From Pseudalkalibacillus sp051842935 (GTDB lineage: Bacteria > Bacillota > Bacilli > Bacillales > Fictibacillaceae): a DNA stretch of 64,000 nt. Both the position numbers and the translations under genes were made by a program. The notes under the pieces were generated by a model. The model worked only from the letters and a program-made list of their open reading frames with translations, was not told the origin of the DNA and made no database searches. Location: the NCBI RefSeq assembly GCF_051842935.1, contig NZ_JBPXRR010000001.1:1798001-1862000 (forward strand), written 5' to 3'. Of the stretch, positions 17,751 through 29,100 are shown in pieces (the stretch's first letter is position 1; each line of letters starts with the position of its first letter).

Positions 17751-20700
17751 TTAGCTGATTGGTACCAAAATGAAGAAGTCGAGATCGATGATCAGAACAT
17801 CGGAAGGATCGCTCTGGATACCGAAGAATGCACAACGTGTATCTTCCTCTTTACACAAAAGTGTGAACACAGTGGGAGTCGAGCTACCATCCAATCGTAA
17901 ATATTGTCCTGTCGTACACGAAATCAACAAGAACTGATTCGGTCCAGTAGGGGTAGGTGAAGGTCCTCCCCCTTCCAACGCAACGTTGATGGTTCGCACC
18001 TCTCCTGCTAACAAGAATATCGGATCGACGAACGTTTCAAAACCTTGTGCGGATACTATGAACGTGAACTCTCCCTCCGCTAGACCCGTAATGACATACC
18101 TTCCATTTTCGTCAGTGGTGACTTCTGCTCTCAATTCATTGTTTCGTCTAACTGTCACCAAAGCCCCTTGAATAGGTTCTCCAGTTGCTTCACTTGTCAC
18201 AACACCTTGGATGGTCGCAGGATTCAGCACACCCAGAACAAAATTGAGTGTCAATGAACTACCCGGTGGCACTTCTACCACTTTCACATCTGGTTCAAAT
18301 CCTGGCAAGGACGCAATAAAGGTCAAGGTTTCTCCAGGCAAGTAGCCGACTACATATTCCCCTTCCCTACTTGTCACACCTAAGTTGACCAACAATCCGT
18401 TCGAGTTGTATGCCCTGATACTTACATCATTTAATGGATTACCTTGTTCATTCGTTACGTTTCCTCGCACGAAAGAAGGATTTCCTGTTAATAAAAAGTT
18501 GATTGTAGTCGTTTCATTTGCCGTAATCGTCATTCTTTTCGCATCTGAGTCACACCTTAAAGCAAGTGCTCTTATTGAATAGATCCCCGGCGCAAGTCCT
18601 CGAATCAAATAAGTTCCGGATTGATCGGTGAGCGTATTGGCGATGATGATCCCATCAGAGTCCATAACGATGACGGAAACGCCAGACACCAGTTCTTGCG
18701 TTCTTTCGTCTCTCACTCTACCTGTAACAGCCCCGGGCTCTGTTTCAAGTGCAAAATTTACAATTTCCGTTTCAAGTGGTTGTGCTGTAAACGGTTTTGC
18801 GACTGACTCATAGTTCTCATTTCTGGCTGCGACCGTGTATTCACCTGGATCGAATTCCTTAAACATGTATTTACCTGATGCATCAGTCAAGGCTCTCTGG
18901 ATGATCGTACCACTGGAAGCGATGAGTCTTACAATCGTCCCTTGAATAGGCAGTTCTGTCACTGCATCCGTTACCTGTCCTCGGACAGCAGAAGGGAGCG
19001 GGAATAGGCCTAGATTTTGAACTGTCGTCTGGTCTGGAAAGACTTCCACGGATGCTTGATCGCTCCCCAAACCTCCTCCATAAGCTACCACTGTATAAAC
19101 GGCTGGAGTCAAACCATCAATCAGATATTCCCCATTTTCATTCGTCAAAGTGGTGGCAAGTAATTCCCCATCAGGACTTAACCACCTTACTTGAACAATG
19201 GCTCCTGATACACGCTCCCCTGTCACTTGATTCTTTACGATGCCACTCAATGCACCTGGATCCGAAGGAAGTGCGAAATCCAAATCTGTTCTTCTACCAC
19301 TTACGACGATCGCACCTGCGATTTTTGTCCCATAACCCGAAGCGCTCACCGCTAATTCATATACACCAGGCGTTACGTCAGATATGAGATACCGCCCATC
19401 ACCTGATTGGGAAAGAACTGTTGCCACTTCCGTACAGTCACCGTCTAACAGTTGAACGACAGCGCTAGAAATTGGTTCTCCGGTTACTTCATCTGTAATG
19501 GCTCCCCCAATGCTACCAGGGTTCGGGGTCAGACGGATTGTAGCTTCTACGGTCTCATCCGTTTCAACCATAATACTGATCGCTTTTGTACCAAAACCAT
19601 CTCTTGAGGCAACCACAAACAGCGAGCCAGTAGGAATGTTGTCAACCGTGAATCTTCCATCTTCGTTTGAAAAACTAGAATTCAACAAATTGTTTGCTTC
19701 ATCTTTGATATTAATGACCGCTCCGGCAATACCAACTCCAGAATCATCGTTCAGGACCGTTCCGATCAAGTTCCCAGATTCAGTAAAGAGTGTGATATCC
19801 AATTCACTTGTTGTCCCTCCTGCGACTGTGACAGGAACGACCTTCGATCTGAACCCTTCCGCGCTAATACTGATCAGGTATTGTGCCGGTGTAAGATTGA
19901 AGAAACTGAAATCACTCTCTGGTGATGCAATGGTGGATTGTAGGAGCAATCCTTTGCTATCCAGGAGACGAACCCCGATTTCGACTGAGTTAATCCGATT
20001 TCCGTCCACATCTCGGAGTACACCTAGAATCGAACCAACTGACCGGCTAAGAGCAATGTTCACAGTTGTTAACTCTCCTGTTTGAACAATGCCACCCTTT
20101 GTTTGTTTTGCATAGTTCGTCTTCGTAACAGAAACGGTATAGCTTCCTGGAGCTAAACGGTCGACAAAATAACCACCTGAAGTATTCGTCGCTGTCGTTG
20201 CAATGACGAGACCATTCGAATCAAGAATATTGACATTCGCTCCGACAATCGGCTCTCCAGTCGTTTGATCCGTTACCTTTCCTGTTATCGTCCCTGGGCT
20301 TACTCTTAATACAAAGTTAATCACTTTATTTTCATTTGCGACCAGCGTAATACCAGACGATTGAGAAGCAATGTCAGGTGCTGCTACACGAATTGAATAG
20401 GTTCCAGGAGGCAGCCCTCCAATTGAATAGAAGCCATCCGCATTTGCTGCACTCGTCCCAACTACGACACCGTTACTATCCACAATCTTGATGACTGCAT
20501 TCTTAAATGGCTGACCATCCGTTCCAAGGACCGTCCCAGAAATACTACCCGAATTGGTGGTCAAGAATAGATTCGTTGTTGTCGTCTGGTTTGAGAAAAC
20601 TGTACTTCCAGCTGAATTTTCCGTATATCCGACTGCGTTGACGACAATCGTATACGTACCTGGTACCAGACCAGTAATCGTATACTGCCCTAATCCATCC

Positions 20701-23700
20701 GTTAAAGCCATCGCAATCGGAACGATATCCTGTGCTGAGAAAACAAGCACTTCTGCACCAACCAATCTGGTGTTCGTTTCAGAATCACGAATTGTACCTG
20801 TAATCGCACCTGGATTTGGATCCAGTCCAAAATTGACAACAGTCGTCTCATCCGAAACAACGGTAACTCCTACTTCTTGTGTTTGAAAATTAGGATCTCG
20901 TGTTACAATCCTGAATTGCAACGCCGCCAAACTAACGAATTGATAGAAGCCGTTAGAGTCAGTCGTTGTATTGAATACCAGGATTCCGTCTTGGTTGAAA
21001 ACCTCAACATTAACACCCGATACTGGATCTCCCGTATTATTGTTCGTGATGGTTCCTTCTATCGTACCCGGATTCGGCACAAGTTTGATATCCACACGGG
21101 TGACCTCGTTGGATTCAACGATGTCCGTCGCTTCTGCAGCACCAAATCCATTTGCTGAAGCTATAACTGTGTAAGTGCTTGGTGATAATGTTGAAACGGC
21201 ATAATCACCATTCGGATCAGTTATCGTGTTCGCAATGATTGGCCCACTTGGCGTTTGTGCTCTGATCGTTATTGTGGCCCCTACAATCGGATCACCTGTA
21301 TTGAAGTTCGTAATCGTCCCTGTAATCGTTCCAGGTTCAGGCGATAACGCAAAACTCAATGTCGTTGTATCGTTTGGCAGGATAGTGAAACTTGCTGTGC
21401 TAGAGGTGAAATTGGCAGCAGACACAATAGCCGTATAATTGCCAGGTCTTAATCCTTGTGTGAGAAACTCTCCTGAACCGTCAGAAGTTACAGTAGCAAC
21501 TTGCGAGCCATTTTCATCAATAAGAATGACTGCTCCTGCAATCGGATTCCCTGTCGCTATATTGGTTACAAAGCCGGTCAAAAAGCCTAAGCTTTCTGTC
21601 ATACCGATATTCACCGTTTCCGTCTGATTCGGACTGACCACAGCTGTGACCGATTCAGCTCCGAAGTCTTCCGCCGCTACACCAATATTCACAGTCCCAC
21701 CAGGGATATTGGCTGCAGTATATTGACCATTCAATCCAGATATAGTCGAAGTGATCGGTATCCCTTCTGAAGTGGTGAATGTAAGAACAGCTCCGCTGAT
21801 CCCCTCTGAACTGGAAAGGTTGAACACTCTTCCTGTTATGATTCCAGGTAATAACGAAAGTGGTATTGATACATTTTGAGTCGTGTTGGCAATTACGGTT
21901 GCAGCGATTGTATTGGCTGCATAATCCGTTGCTGTTGCATTGATCTGATACTGACCAGGTTGAAGTGCAAAGAACGTAAATGTACCATCCGAATTTGCTA
22001 CTAGCGTTTGAAGAAGCGCACCGCTGTTATCGAATAGTTTGATGCCTGTGTTATCACCAAGGATCGGATCACCATTTTCGTCAACTACCGTACCTGAGAT
22101 GTTTCCGACTAAGCTGGTCAGAGTCATATTCGCAATTGAATCTTCATTACTTAGGACCATAACCCCAACAAAGTTAGTTGAAAAATCTGTAGCAGTCGCA
22201 ACAACCGTATATGAACCAGGCGCGATTCCATCAACCAGAAATTCACCGAATTCATTGGTTGTCGTCGTTCTGATCGGGAGATTGTCAGCATTTCGAATGA
22301 TGATTGTGGCACCTGCAATAGCATCACCGTTCGTATCTATGATTTGTCCAGTTATCCCACCTGGGTCAGGAATCAATACAAAATTGGCATTTGAAATAAT
22401 CTGTCCCGGCTCCAAAGTAACTCCATTCGTAGCGGATGAGTAGTCTTGAGCATTTACTACGATAGTGAACGAACCTGGTGGTAGATTCCCAATGACATAT
22501 TGTCCATTTTGATCTGTTCCACCTGTTTGTAAAACCGTCCCATTCCCATCAATCACCTGAATGGCGGCATTCGTCACAGGATCTCCAGAGGTATCGGTTA
22601 TGACTCCACCAACCTCTGCAGGATTAGGTGTAATCGTAATGGCTACTGCCGTTACTTGATCGGATACGACTGTTGCTCCTGCTGTTGCGGTCTGATAATT
22701 CGGTGCAGTCGCAGTCACAATGTATTGATCAGGTTGAAGGTTATTGAATTGAAACGCACCGTTGGAATCTGCAAGAGTAGTCCCAATGGGAACACCGTTT
22801 GACGTGGTTAATGTAATCAAAGTGCCGGTAACAACCGGGTTAACCGTTCCAGAAATAGAACCTGGGTTGCTCACTAAACTCTGATTCACAATGGTCGATT
22901 CGTTGGATTGGACGATGGCTCCTGTTGAAGCCGATTGGAAACCAGCTGCAATAGCGGTTATGGTGTAATTTCCAGGTGCCAGCCCATCAAACACATAAGT
23001 GCCATTTGAATCAGTCAGCACCGTTCCCACAAGGAATCCCGTATCATCAACCACTCGAATCACAACATTTGATAGAGGATTACCATCTGTATCTGTAATC
23101 GTACCAATGACACTACCGGGTTCTGGAGTCAAGGCCACATTGGCTATCGTAGTCTCACCTGGTAGTAACATCACCGTAGCCGAATTTGTTTGGAAATCAG
23201 TAGCACTCGCTAGGATGCCATACGATCCAGGAGTGAGATTATTCACTTCATACTGGCCATTTAAATCAGTGAATGTTGTTGTGACGGTGTTTCCATTTAA
23301 ATCAACAACTCTGATCTCAATCATCTGCCCTGTAATCGGCAGACCTGTTGATGAATTAATGATCGTTCCCGTTACACTGGCAGGATTCGGCTCAAGGACG
23401 AAATCTGTGGTTGTCGTTTGACCGGATAGTATCGTTGCGCCTTTTTGTTGCGTCTGAAAATCTTCTGCTTGTACTGTGACTATATAATTACCCGGCGCAA
23501 GGCCAATTGCAGTGTATAACCCCAGATTGTTCGTCACGACTTGCGTAATGTTCGCACCAGTCCGGGCATCACGGATTGTAAGGACAGCACCTTGGATTGG
23601 ATCTCCCGTTGTTGTCTCAACAGATCCAGTCAATGTACCAGGATTCGGCGTCAAGATGAAGTTTGCAGTCGAGATTTCATTTTCAACCACTGATGCACCG

Positions 23701-25973
23701 ACGGTTTCTGTACCAAAACCTTCTTTCGAGGCACTTACTGTATAGGCACCTGGTATGAGATTGTTGAAAATATACGTACCATTGTTGTCTGATGTTGTAG
23801 AAGCAACAAGGATATTGTTAAAGAAAACTTCCATAACAGCACCAGAAACAGGATTTCCTGCTGTATCCGAAACCGAGCCTGAAATGGCTCCAACCAACTT
23901 TTCTAAATCTACATTCAATGTTGTGGTCAGACCTGGCAATATCTTGGCTGCAACTGATTTAGAACCATACCCCTCAGCAATAAAAGTCACTGTATAAATA
24001 CCTGGAGCTAATTTGTTTACACTGAAGTCTCCATTTATATCCGTTAAAGTGGTTTCTATTGTGACACCACGCGCATTTATGACTTGAACGGTGGTATTCG
24101 GAATAGGAGTAGTTGTATTTCCATCCGTTACAGTTCCACTCAACGTTCCTGGATTTGGTCTCAAAGTTACATTCAATACTTCTGTTTCACCAGCTGATAA
24201 CGTAAATCCAAGAATTTCAGTAATAAACAAATCCTTGCTGACTCTGAGTTTGTAGTCTCCTGGCGCCAGCTCATTCAGAAGGTAGTCACCTGTTGCGTTT
24301 GTGATCGTCCTACTGATGACCGTACCTGCCAAATTCAATACCTCTACAAGTGCACCGACAATCGGATCACCATCCGAATTCGTCACTTTACCTTGGACTG
24401 TACCAGGGTTTGGCTCTAATACGAAATTGACTGTCGAGGCACTGTTGGCTTCAACTGTCACCCCTTCAGAGGCGGACTGGAAATTCGTGGCGGTAACTGT
24501 AATGGAATACTGACCAGGCTTTACGGATGGAAAGGAATAATTTCCACTGGCATCGGTCGTTGTATCATCCACTACATTTCCTGCAGTATCGGATAATAAA
24601 ACGGTAGCATTATTGATTGCCCCACCACCAGATTCAGTGACTGTTCCGTTAATACTCCCTGGAACTTTTGTGAGAAATACATCTCTTCTTGTAATTTCGC
24701 CAGCATTGATCGTTATGGTTTGAATTTTCGTGATGTAATTCACTTTCGAAAATTCGATTGTATAGGATCCTGGAGTTATTTCGGTAAGGCTATACTCTCC
24801 ATTCGCGTTTGTTGTACCTGTAGCAATCGTCGTCGGTCCGTCCTTCAATTCTACGATGACATCCGAAAGCGGTAGTCCTGACGTTTGATCCTTTACAATA
24901 CCAATAACACCGCCGTTATCTACAACCGTTACTTTGGTGGTGACAGGATCGGGTCTGAGTCGTTTACCTGTACTACTATCGGTACCTTTAGCAGTTGCTC
25001 TCTCCAGCGTTTTCTCCCCAGCTCTGTTAAAAAAACCACTGACTTCAAACTCCAATACAGCACTAGCACCAGATGCAATCGTACCGATTTCCCAACTTAG
25101 TCTTTTTCTGCGTGTATTGATAGTCGCATTACCATTGCTTATATTTGTGATTGTGAACGTGTTGAGAATATTAAACCTTATGACATCGCTCAAGGATACA
25201 TTTGTCGCTTCGCTTCCTCCGGTGTTCTCGACAATCAATCTCGCGGTGTAGACAGCCTCAACACCTGCCGCCACAGTGGTAGGGCCGCTTAAGATGATTT
25301 TTTGTAAATTTAAATTGGCTCTGATATCCGTATCACTTAATGAAATCGGGTCAGAGAAGGCATCCTCGAACTGGAACCCTTCACTTACCCGCAAAGAATC
25401 CTTGTTATAATTGTTCGCATTTGTGGCTGTGTATGAAATCAATTGCAATGGCGTGTCTTCGTTGATTTTGAGGAATTTGAATAATGTATTTGCAGGAATG
25501 AAGAAATCAAGGAATACATTGTCATCATTTCCAAAACGGGTATCCGCTGGTGATACCCGCGCTCGATCGAAATTGATGATCGCTTTTGAGTAGCTTGGTT
25601 TCCCTTTTCCGTCCTTTCCATCTGCTGGATCGTTCCATGAATTTACTTCTGGATCTGTGTTTTCAACGAGATTCAATCTCCCGCTGTTACCATCAACAGC
25701 TAGTAGCCATTGATAAGTCCCAACTGGACCTCCTGTATTAAAAAGGACGCCCCATGAAAAATTATTAAAACCTGTCTTTTGTTTGTTCCTTGGATCTTCT
25801 CTCAACCTTAAACGGAAGTATGCATTTTTCCCATCATAGGCCATCAAAAAAGATGGATGATCCTGATTACCTACCAAGTCTACAGATGTGGGATTTTCAT
25901 CTCCAGTCACATCGAAATAAAATCCCGATTCTAACGGTATCGGGGTGTATTGATTATTATTAGGAAAAGACAA
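17751..25973 (-). CDS. Giant carboxypeptidase-regulatory-like repeat protein A, putative spore-surface stalk
   Basis: A 2,740-residue protein with no signal peptide, membrane helix or sorting motif. The N-terminal beta domain (1 to about 215, FYFDVTGDENPTSVDL) is followed by a DUF11-like domain (about 225-350, IVENTGGSEATNVSLSDV). Then come 27 CarboxypepD_reg-like beta-sandwich repeats of about 85 residues (PGTITGTITN, GATITI, TDPNGDYAVS, LSPSTYTV). The C-terminal 65 residues (STPTVFTLLCKEEDTRCAFF, then LIIDLDFFILVPIS) resemble the CotZ/ExsY spore-coat core. The TTG start lies 8 nt after AAGGAGG. It is a tandem duplicate of the next gene upstream, with its own promoter and terminator. A spore-surface location is inferred from the C-terminus, lack of export signal and promoter. 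A secreted adhesin is the alternative. Confidence 0.9.
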   Translation of the reverse strand: MSFPNNNQYTPIPLESGFYFDVTGDENPTSVDLVGNQDHPSFLMAYDGKNAYFRLRLREDPRNKQKTGFNNFSWGVLFNTGGPVGTYQWLLAVDGNSGRLNLVENTDPEVNSWNDPADGKDGKGKPSYSKAIINFDRARVSPADTRFGNDDNVFLDFFIPANTLFKFLKINEDTPLQLISYTATNANNYNKDSLRVSEGFQFEDAFSDPISLSDTDIRANLNLQKIILSGPTTVAAGVEAVYTARLIVENTGGSEATNVSLSDVIRFNILNTFTITNISNGNATINTRRKRLSWEIGTIASGASAVLEFEVSGFFNRAGEKTLERATAKGTDSSTGKRLRPDPVTTKVTVVDNGGVIGIVKDQTSGLPLSDVIVELKDGPTTIATGTTNANGEYSLTEITPGSYTIEFSKVNYITKIQTITINAGEITRRDVFLTKVPGSINGTVTESGGGAINNATVLLSDTAGNVVDDTTTDASGNYSFPSVKPGQYSITVTATNFQSASEGVTVEANSASTVNFVLEPNPGTVQGKVTNSDGDPIVGALVEVLNLAGTVISRTITNATGDYLLNELAPGDYKLRVSKDLFITEILGFTLSAGETEVLNVTLRPNPGTLSGTVTDGNTTTPIPNTTVQVINARGVTIETTLTDINGDFSVNKLAPGIYTVTFIAEGYGSKSVAAKILPGLTTTLNVDLEKLVGAISGSVSDTAGNPVSGAVMEVFFNNILVASTTSDNNGTYIFNNLIPGAYTVSASKEGFGTETVGASVVENEISTANFILTPNPGTLTGSVETTTGDPIQGAVLTIRDARTGANITQVVTNNLGLYTAIGLAPGNYIVTVQAEDFQTQQKGATILSGQTTTTDFVLEPNPASVTGTIINSSTGLPITGQMIEIRVVDLNGNTVTTTFTDLNGQYEVNNLTPGSYGILASATDFQTNSATVMLLPGETTIANVALTPEPGSVIGTITDTDGNPLSNVVIRVVDDTGFLVGTVLTDSNGTYVFDGLAPGNYTITAIAAGFQSASTGAIVQSNESTIVNQSLVSNPGSISGTVNPVVTGTLITLTTSNGVPIGTTLADSNGAFQFNNLQPDQYIVTATAPNYQTATAGATVVSDQVTAVAITITPNPAEVGGVITDTSGDPVTNAAIQVIDGNGTVLQTGGTDQNGQYVIGNLPPGSFTIVVNAQDYSSATNGVTLEPGQIISNANFVLIPDPGGITGQIIDTNGDAIAGATIIIRNADNLPIRTTTTNEFGEFLVDGIAPGSYTVVATATDFSTNFVGVMVLSNEDSIANMTLTSLVGNISGTVVDENGDPILGDNTGIKLFDNSGALLQTLVANSDGTFTFFALQPGQYQINATATDYAANTIAATVIANTTQNVSIPLSLLPGIITGRVFNLSSSEGISGAVLTFTTSEGIPITSTISGLNGQYTAANIPGGTVNIGVAAEDFGAESVTAVVSPNQTETVNIGMTESLGFLTGFVTNIATGNPIAGAVILIDENGSQVATVTSDGSGEFLTQGLRPGNYTAIVSAANFTSSTASFTILPNDTTTLSFALSPEPGTITGTITNFNTGDPIVGATITIRAQTPSGPIIANTITDPNGDYAVSTLSPSTYTVIASANGFGAAEATDIVESNEVTRVDIKLVPNPGTIEGTITNNNTGDPVSGVNVEVFNQDGILVFNTTTDSNGFYQFVSLAALQFRIVTRDPNFQTQEVGVTVVSDETTVVNFGLDPNPGAITGTIRDSETNTRLVGAEVLVFSAQDIVPIAMALTDGLGQYTITGLVPGTYTIVVNAVGYTENSAGSTVFSNQTTTTNLFLTTNSGSISGTVLGTDGQPFKNAVIKIVDSNGVVVGTSAANADGFYSIGGLPPGTYSIRVAAPDIASQSSGITLVANENKVINFVLRVSPGTITGKVTDQTTGEPIVGANVNILDSNGLVIATTATNTSGGYFVDRLAPGSYTVSVTKTNYAKQTKGGIVQTGELTTVNIALSRSVGSILGVLRDVDGNRINSVEIGVRLLDSKGLLLQSTIASPESDFSFFNLTPAQYLISISAEGFRSKVVPVTVAGGTTSELDITLFTESGNLIGTVLNDDSGVGIAGAVINIKDEANNLLNSSFSNEDGRFTVDNIPTGSLFVVASRDGFGTKAISIMVETDETVEATIRLTPNPGSIGGAITDEVTGEPISSAVVQLLDGDCTEVATVLSQSGDGRYLISDVTPGVYELAVSASGYGTKIAGAIVVSGRRTDLDFALPSDPGALSGIVKNQVTGERVSGAIVQVRWLSPDGELLATTLTNENGEYLIDGLTPAVYTVVAYGGGLGSDQASVEVFPDQTTVQNLGLFPLPSAVRGQVTDAVTELPIQGTIVRLIASSGTIIQRALTDASGKYMFKEFDPGEYTVAARNENYESVAKPFTAQPLETEIVNFALETEPGAVTGRVRDERTQELVSGVSVIVMDSDGIIIANTLTDQSGTYLIRGLAPGIYSIRALALRCDSDAKRMTITANETTTINFLLTGNPSFVRGNVTNEQGNPLNDVSIRAYNSNGLLVNLGVTSREGEYVVGYLPGETLTFIASLPGFEPDVKVVEVPPGSSLTLNFVLGVLNPATIQGVVTSEATGEPIQGALVTVRRNNELRAEVTTDENGRYVITGLAEGEFTFIVSAQGFETFVDPIFLLAGEVRTINVALEGGGPSPTPTGPNQFLLISCTTGQYLRLDGSSTPTVFTLLCKEEDTRCAFFGIQSDPSDVLIIDLDFFILVPIS

Positions 25974-26004
25974 CTTTTCCTCCTCCTTTTATTGTCACTC
26001 ATAA

Positions 26005-26033
26005 TAGATGTATGTCCTATCAGGAGGTAGGTG
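26005..26033 (-). promoter_or_regulatory. Sporulation-like promoter of giant gene A
   Basis: On the minus strand CACC, 15 nt, CATACATCTA lies about 35 nt before the start. The same CACC-N15-CATACA arrangement occurs before the paralog. It fits mother-cell sigma factors: -35 of sigma-K type, -10 between sigma-E and sigma-K. A 30-bp conserved block lies 47 bp further upstream (26061-26090). Confidence 0.55.
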
Positions 26034-26112
26034 TTGGGTACAAGTCTTGAAAAAAACCAATTTCCATGTTTATCCATATACGTACAAGCCTGTTTTTTTC
26101 AATTAATCCACA

Positions 26113-26143
26113 ATAAAAAAGCGATGACTTTTGCCACCGCTTT
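26113..26143 (-). terminator. Terminator of giant repeat gene B
   Basis: A hairpin with outer stem AAAGCG/CGCTTT, an interrupted inner GTG/CAT pairing and a following T run lies 11 nt past the stop at 26154. Confidence 0.8.
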
Positions 26144-26153
26144 ATTGATATTT

Positions 26154-29100
26154 CTAACTGATTGGCACGAGGATAAAACAGGCTAACTCGACGATCAAGA
26201 TCTCGGTCCCACCATTTGTTCTAAAAGAGAAGGTTGCACAACCATCTTCAATACGTAACAAGGTGAATACCGTTGGTGTTGAGCTTCCATCAAGCTTTAC
26301 ATAACGACCCGTTCCACAAGCAATCAAGTAATATTGATTTGGACCAGATGGTGTCGGAGTCGGACCACCTTCCAGGGCAACATCAATTGTGCGGACTTCT
26401 CCAGCTAATAGGAAGATCGGATCAACATAAGGTTCAAACCCTTGAGCATTAACCGTAAATGTATACTCCCCTTCACCTAAACCGGAAATGGAATATCTGC
26501 CGTCTCCATCCGTAGTGACTTCCCTTACAAGCACATTATTCCTTAGTAGTGATACCACTGCTCCACTGATGGGGTCACCGGATTCTCTACTTGTTATAAC
26601 GCCTTGAACCGTAGCCGGATTACTGATACCCAAAACGAAATTGATGGTGATTTGACTGTTTGGCGGGACATCAACGACTTTCCGATCAGGAATAAATCCT
26701 GGTAAGGAAGCGATGAATGTCAAAGTCTCTCCAGGTAACGATCCAATCACATATTCCCCTTCTCTACTTGTAACACCAAGATTCAATAACAATCCATTCG
26801 CATTATAAACACGGATACTCACGTCATTCAGAGGATTACCATTTGTGTCTGTAACATTCCCACGAACGGTTGAAGGAAGTCCCATCAGCAAAAAGTTGAT
26901 GGTCGTCGTTTCACCCCCAGTGATGATTAAACGCTTAGCATCCGAATCACATTCAAGAGCGAGTGCTCTGATCGTATACGTTCCAGGTGCTAAACCTTGA
27001 ATGAGATATCTGCCACTTTGATCTGTTAAAGTATTAGCGATAACAACCTCATTTTCATCCATCACAATCACTGAAACTCCTGAGACGCGTTGTTGTGTTT
27101 TTTCATCTTTTACTAGACCCGTTACAGAGCCAGAATCTCTTAGTAATTCAAAATTCACGGTTTCCGTTTCCGATGGTTCGGCAGTAAAACTTTTCTCGGC
27201 TGATGCATACGCGTCAATCCTCACCGTGATGGTGTACTCTCCCGGGTCGAAGCCTTCGAACATGTAATTTCCAGAAGAATCGGTGAGCGTTCGTTGCAAA
27301 ATCGTCCCACTTGAAGCAATTAATCGGACAAGAGCATTTTCTACTGGCAAACCAGTTCCTGCATCAGTAATTTCCCCTTGAGCGGCCGAAGGGAGCGGAA
27401 ACAGACCCAGGTTCTGTATCGTTGTTTGATCTGGGAACACTTCAATCGATGCTTGATCACTGCCGAATCCGCCACCATATGCGAGTACTGTATAAATAGC
27501 TGGAGTTAATCCTTCAAACAGATATTCCCCATTATCATTTGTCACAGTTGATGCTAACAATTCTCCATCGGGACTTAACCATCTTAGCTGAACCGTGGCA
27601 CCAGAAACCGAATCCCCAGTCACCTGATCTGTTACAATTCCACTTAAACTACCAGGAGAAGGAGGTAAGGCAAAGTCCAACACTGTCTTATCATCACTTA
27701 CTACGATAGCTCCTGCAATTCTTGTTCCATAATCAGGGTGACTAGCAGCTAGCTCATATACCCCTGGACTTAAGTTAGGAGCTAAATAACGACCATCTGC
27801 CTGGGTAAGGAGTGTTTCAACAGAGGTTTCGTCACCTGTTAATACTTGGATATTCGCTCCCTCTATCGGCGCGCCAGTTTCTGCATCGGTCACGCGACCT
27901 TCGACGCTACCCGGATTCGGCGTCAGTCTGATTTCGCGTTCTGTTGTTTCATTTGGTTTAACCATTATACTGATTGAACTTGTTCCGAAACCATCCCGTG
28001 AGACATTGACAAACAAAGTCCCTGGTGGCAGATTATCTACACCGATATTTCCGTTTTCATCTGAAATACTGGAAGTTAATAAGATATTAGCAGCATCTTT
28101 GATCATGACCGAAGCACCAGCAATACCATCAAGTGTATCCCGATTGATTACTTGACCAATCAATCTACCTGAGTCTCTGAAAAGAGTAATATCCAAATTC
28201 TTAGACTCTCCACCTACCACTGTTACCGGGACGACTTTAGATTGAAACCCTTCTGCGCTTATGCTGATTAGATATTGCCCAGGACTTAAGTTAAGGAAAC
28301 TGAAATCACTATCAGGTGAAGCAACAGTTGAGAGAAGCAAAAGTCCTTTATTGTCCAACAACCTGACTCCGATTTCTAACCCTTCAAGCCTGTTCCCTTG
28401 CTCATCTCTTAAAATTCCGAACACGGATCCTGTTGAGCTACCGAGTGCAACGTTCACAATCGTGAAATCATCTGCGTTGACGATGGCACCCTTCATACTC
28501 TTTGCAAATCCGACTTTTGAAACGGATACTGTGTAACTACCTGGTGCCAAGCGATCTACAAAATAATTTCCGATTGTATTGGTGGCAGTGGTCGCTACCA
28601 CTTGCCCATTCAAATCGAGAATATTGACATTTGCCCCCACAATCGGATCACCTGTAGCTTGTTCGGTCACTGTTCCTCTGATTGTGCCAGGATTCACTCT
28701 TAGAACGAAATTGATTACTTTATTCTCATTTGCAATTAATGATACTCCAGACGATGCTGTAACAACATCTGGTGCTGCCGCACGTATTGAATAGGTTCCT
28801 GGTGGCAAATTTCCGATGGAATAAGATCCATCCTGATTTACTGCACTCGTTCCAACCACAACACCATTGCTATCCACGATTTTGATAACCGCATTTTTGA
28901 ACGGCTGCCCATCCGTACCAAGTACTGTGCCTGAAACACTACCTATTTCACTAATTAAAGCAAGGTCTGTGGTCGTTGTCTGATTCGTCAAAACCGTACT
29001 ACCTGTAGAGTTCTCAGCGTACCCTACTGCGTTTACGACAATTGTGTAAGTGCCTGGCACAAGACCTGATACGGTGTACTGTCCTAAACCATCTGTCAAA

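Noticed and set aside
19498..24513. Many plus-strand open frames opposite the giant repeat genes
   Set aside because: They mirror the Thr/Val/Gly-rich repeats of the minus-strand proteins and have no ribosome binding sites.
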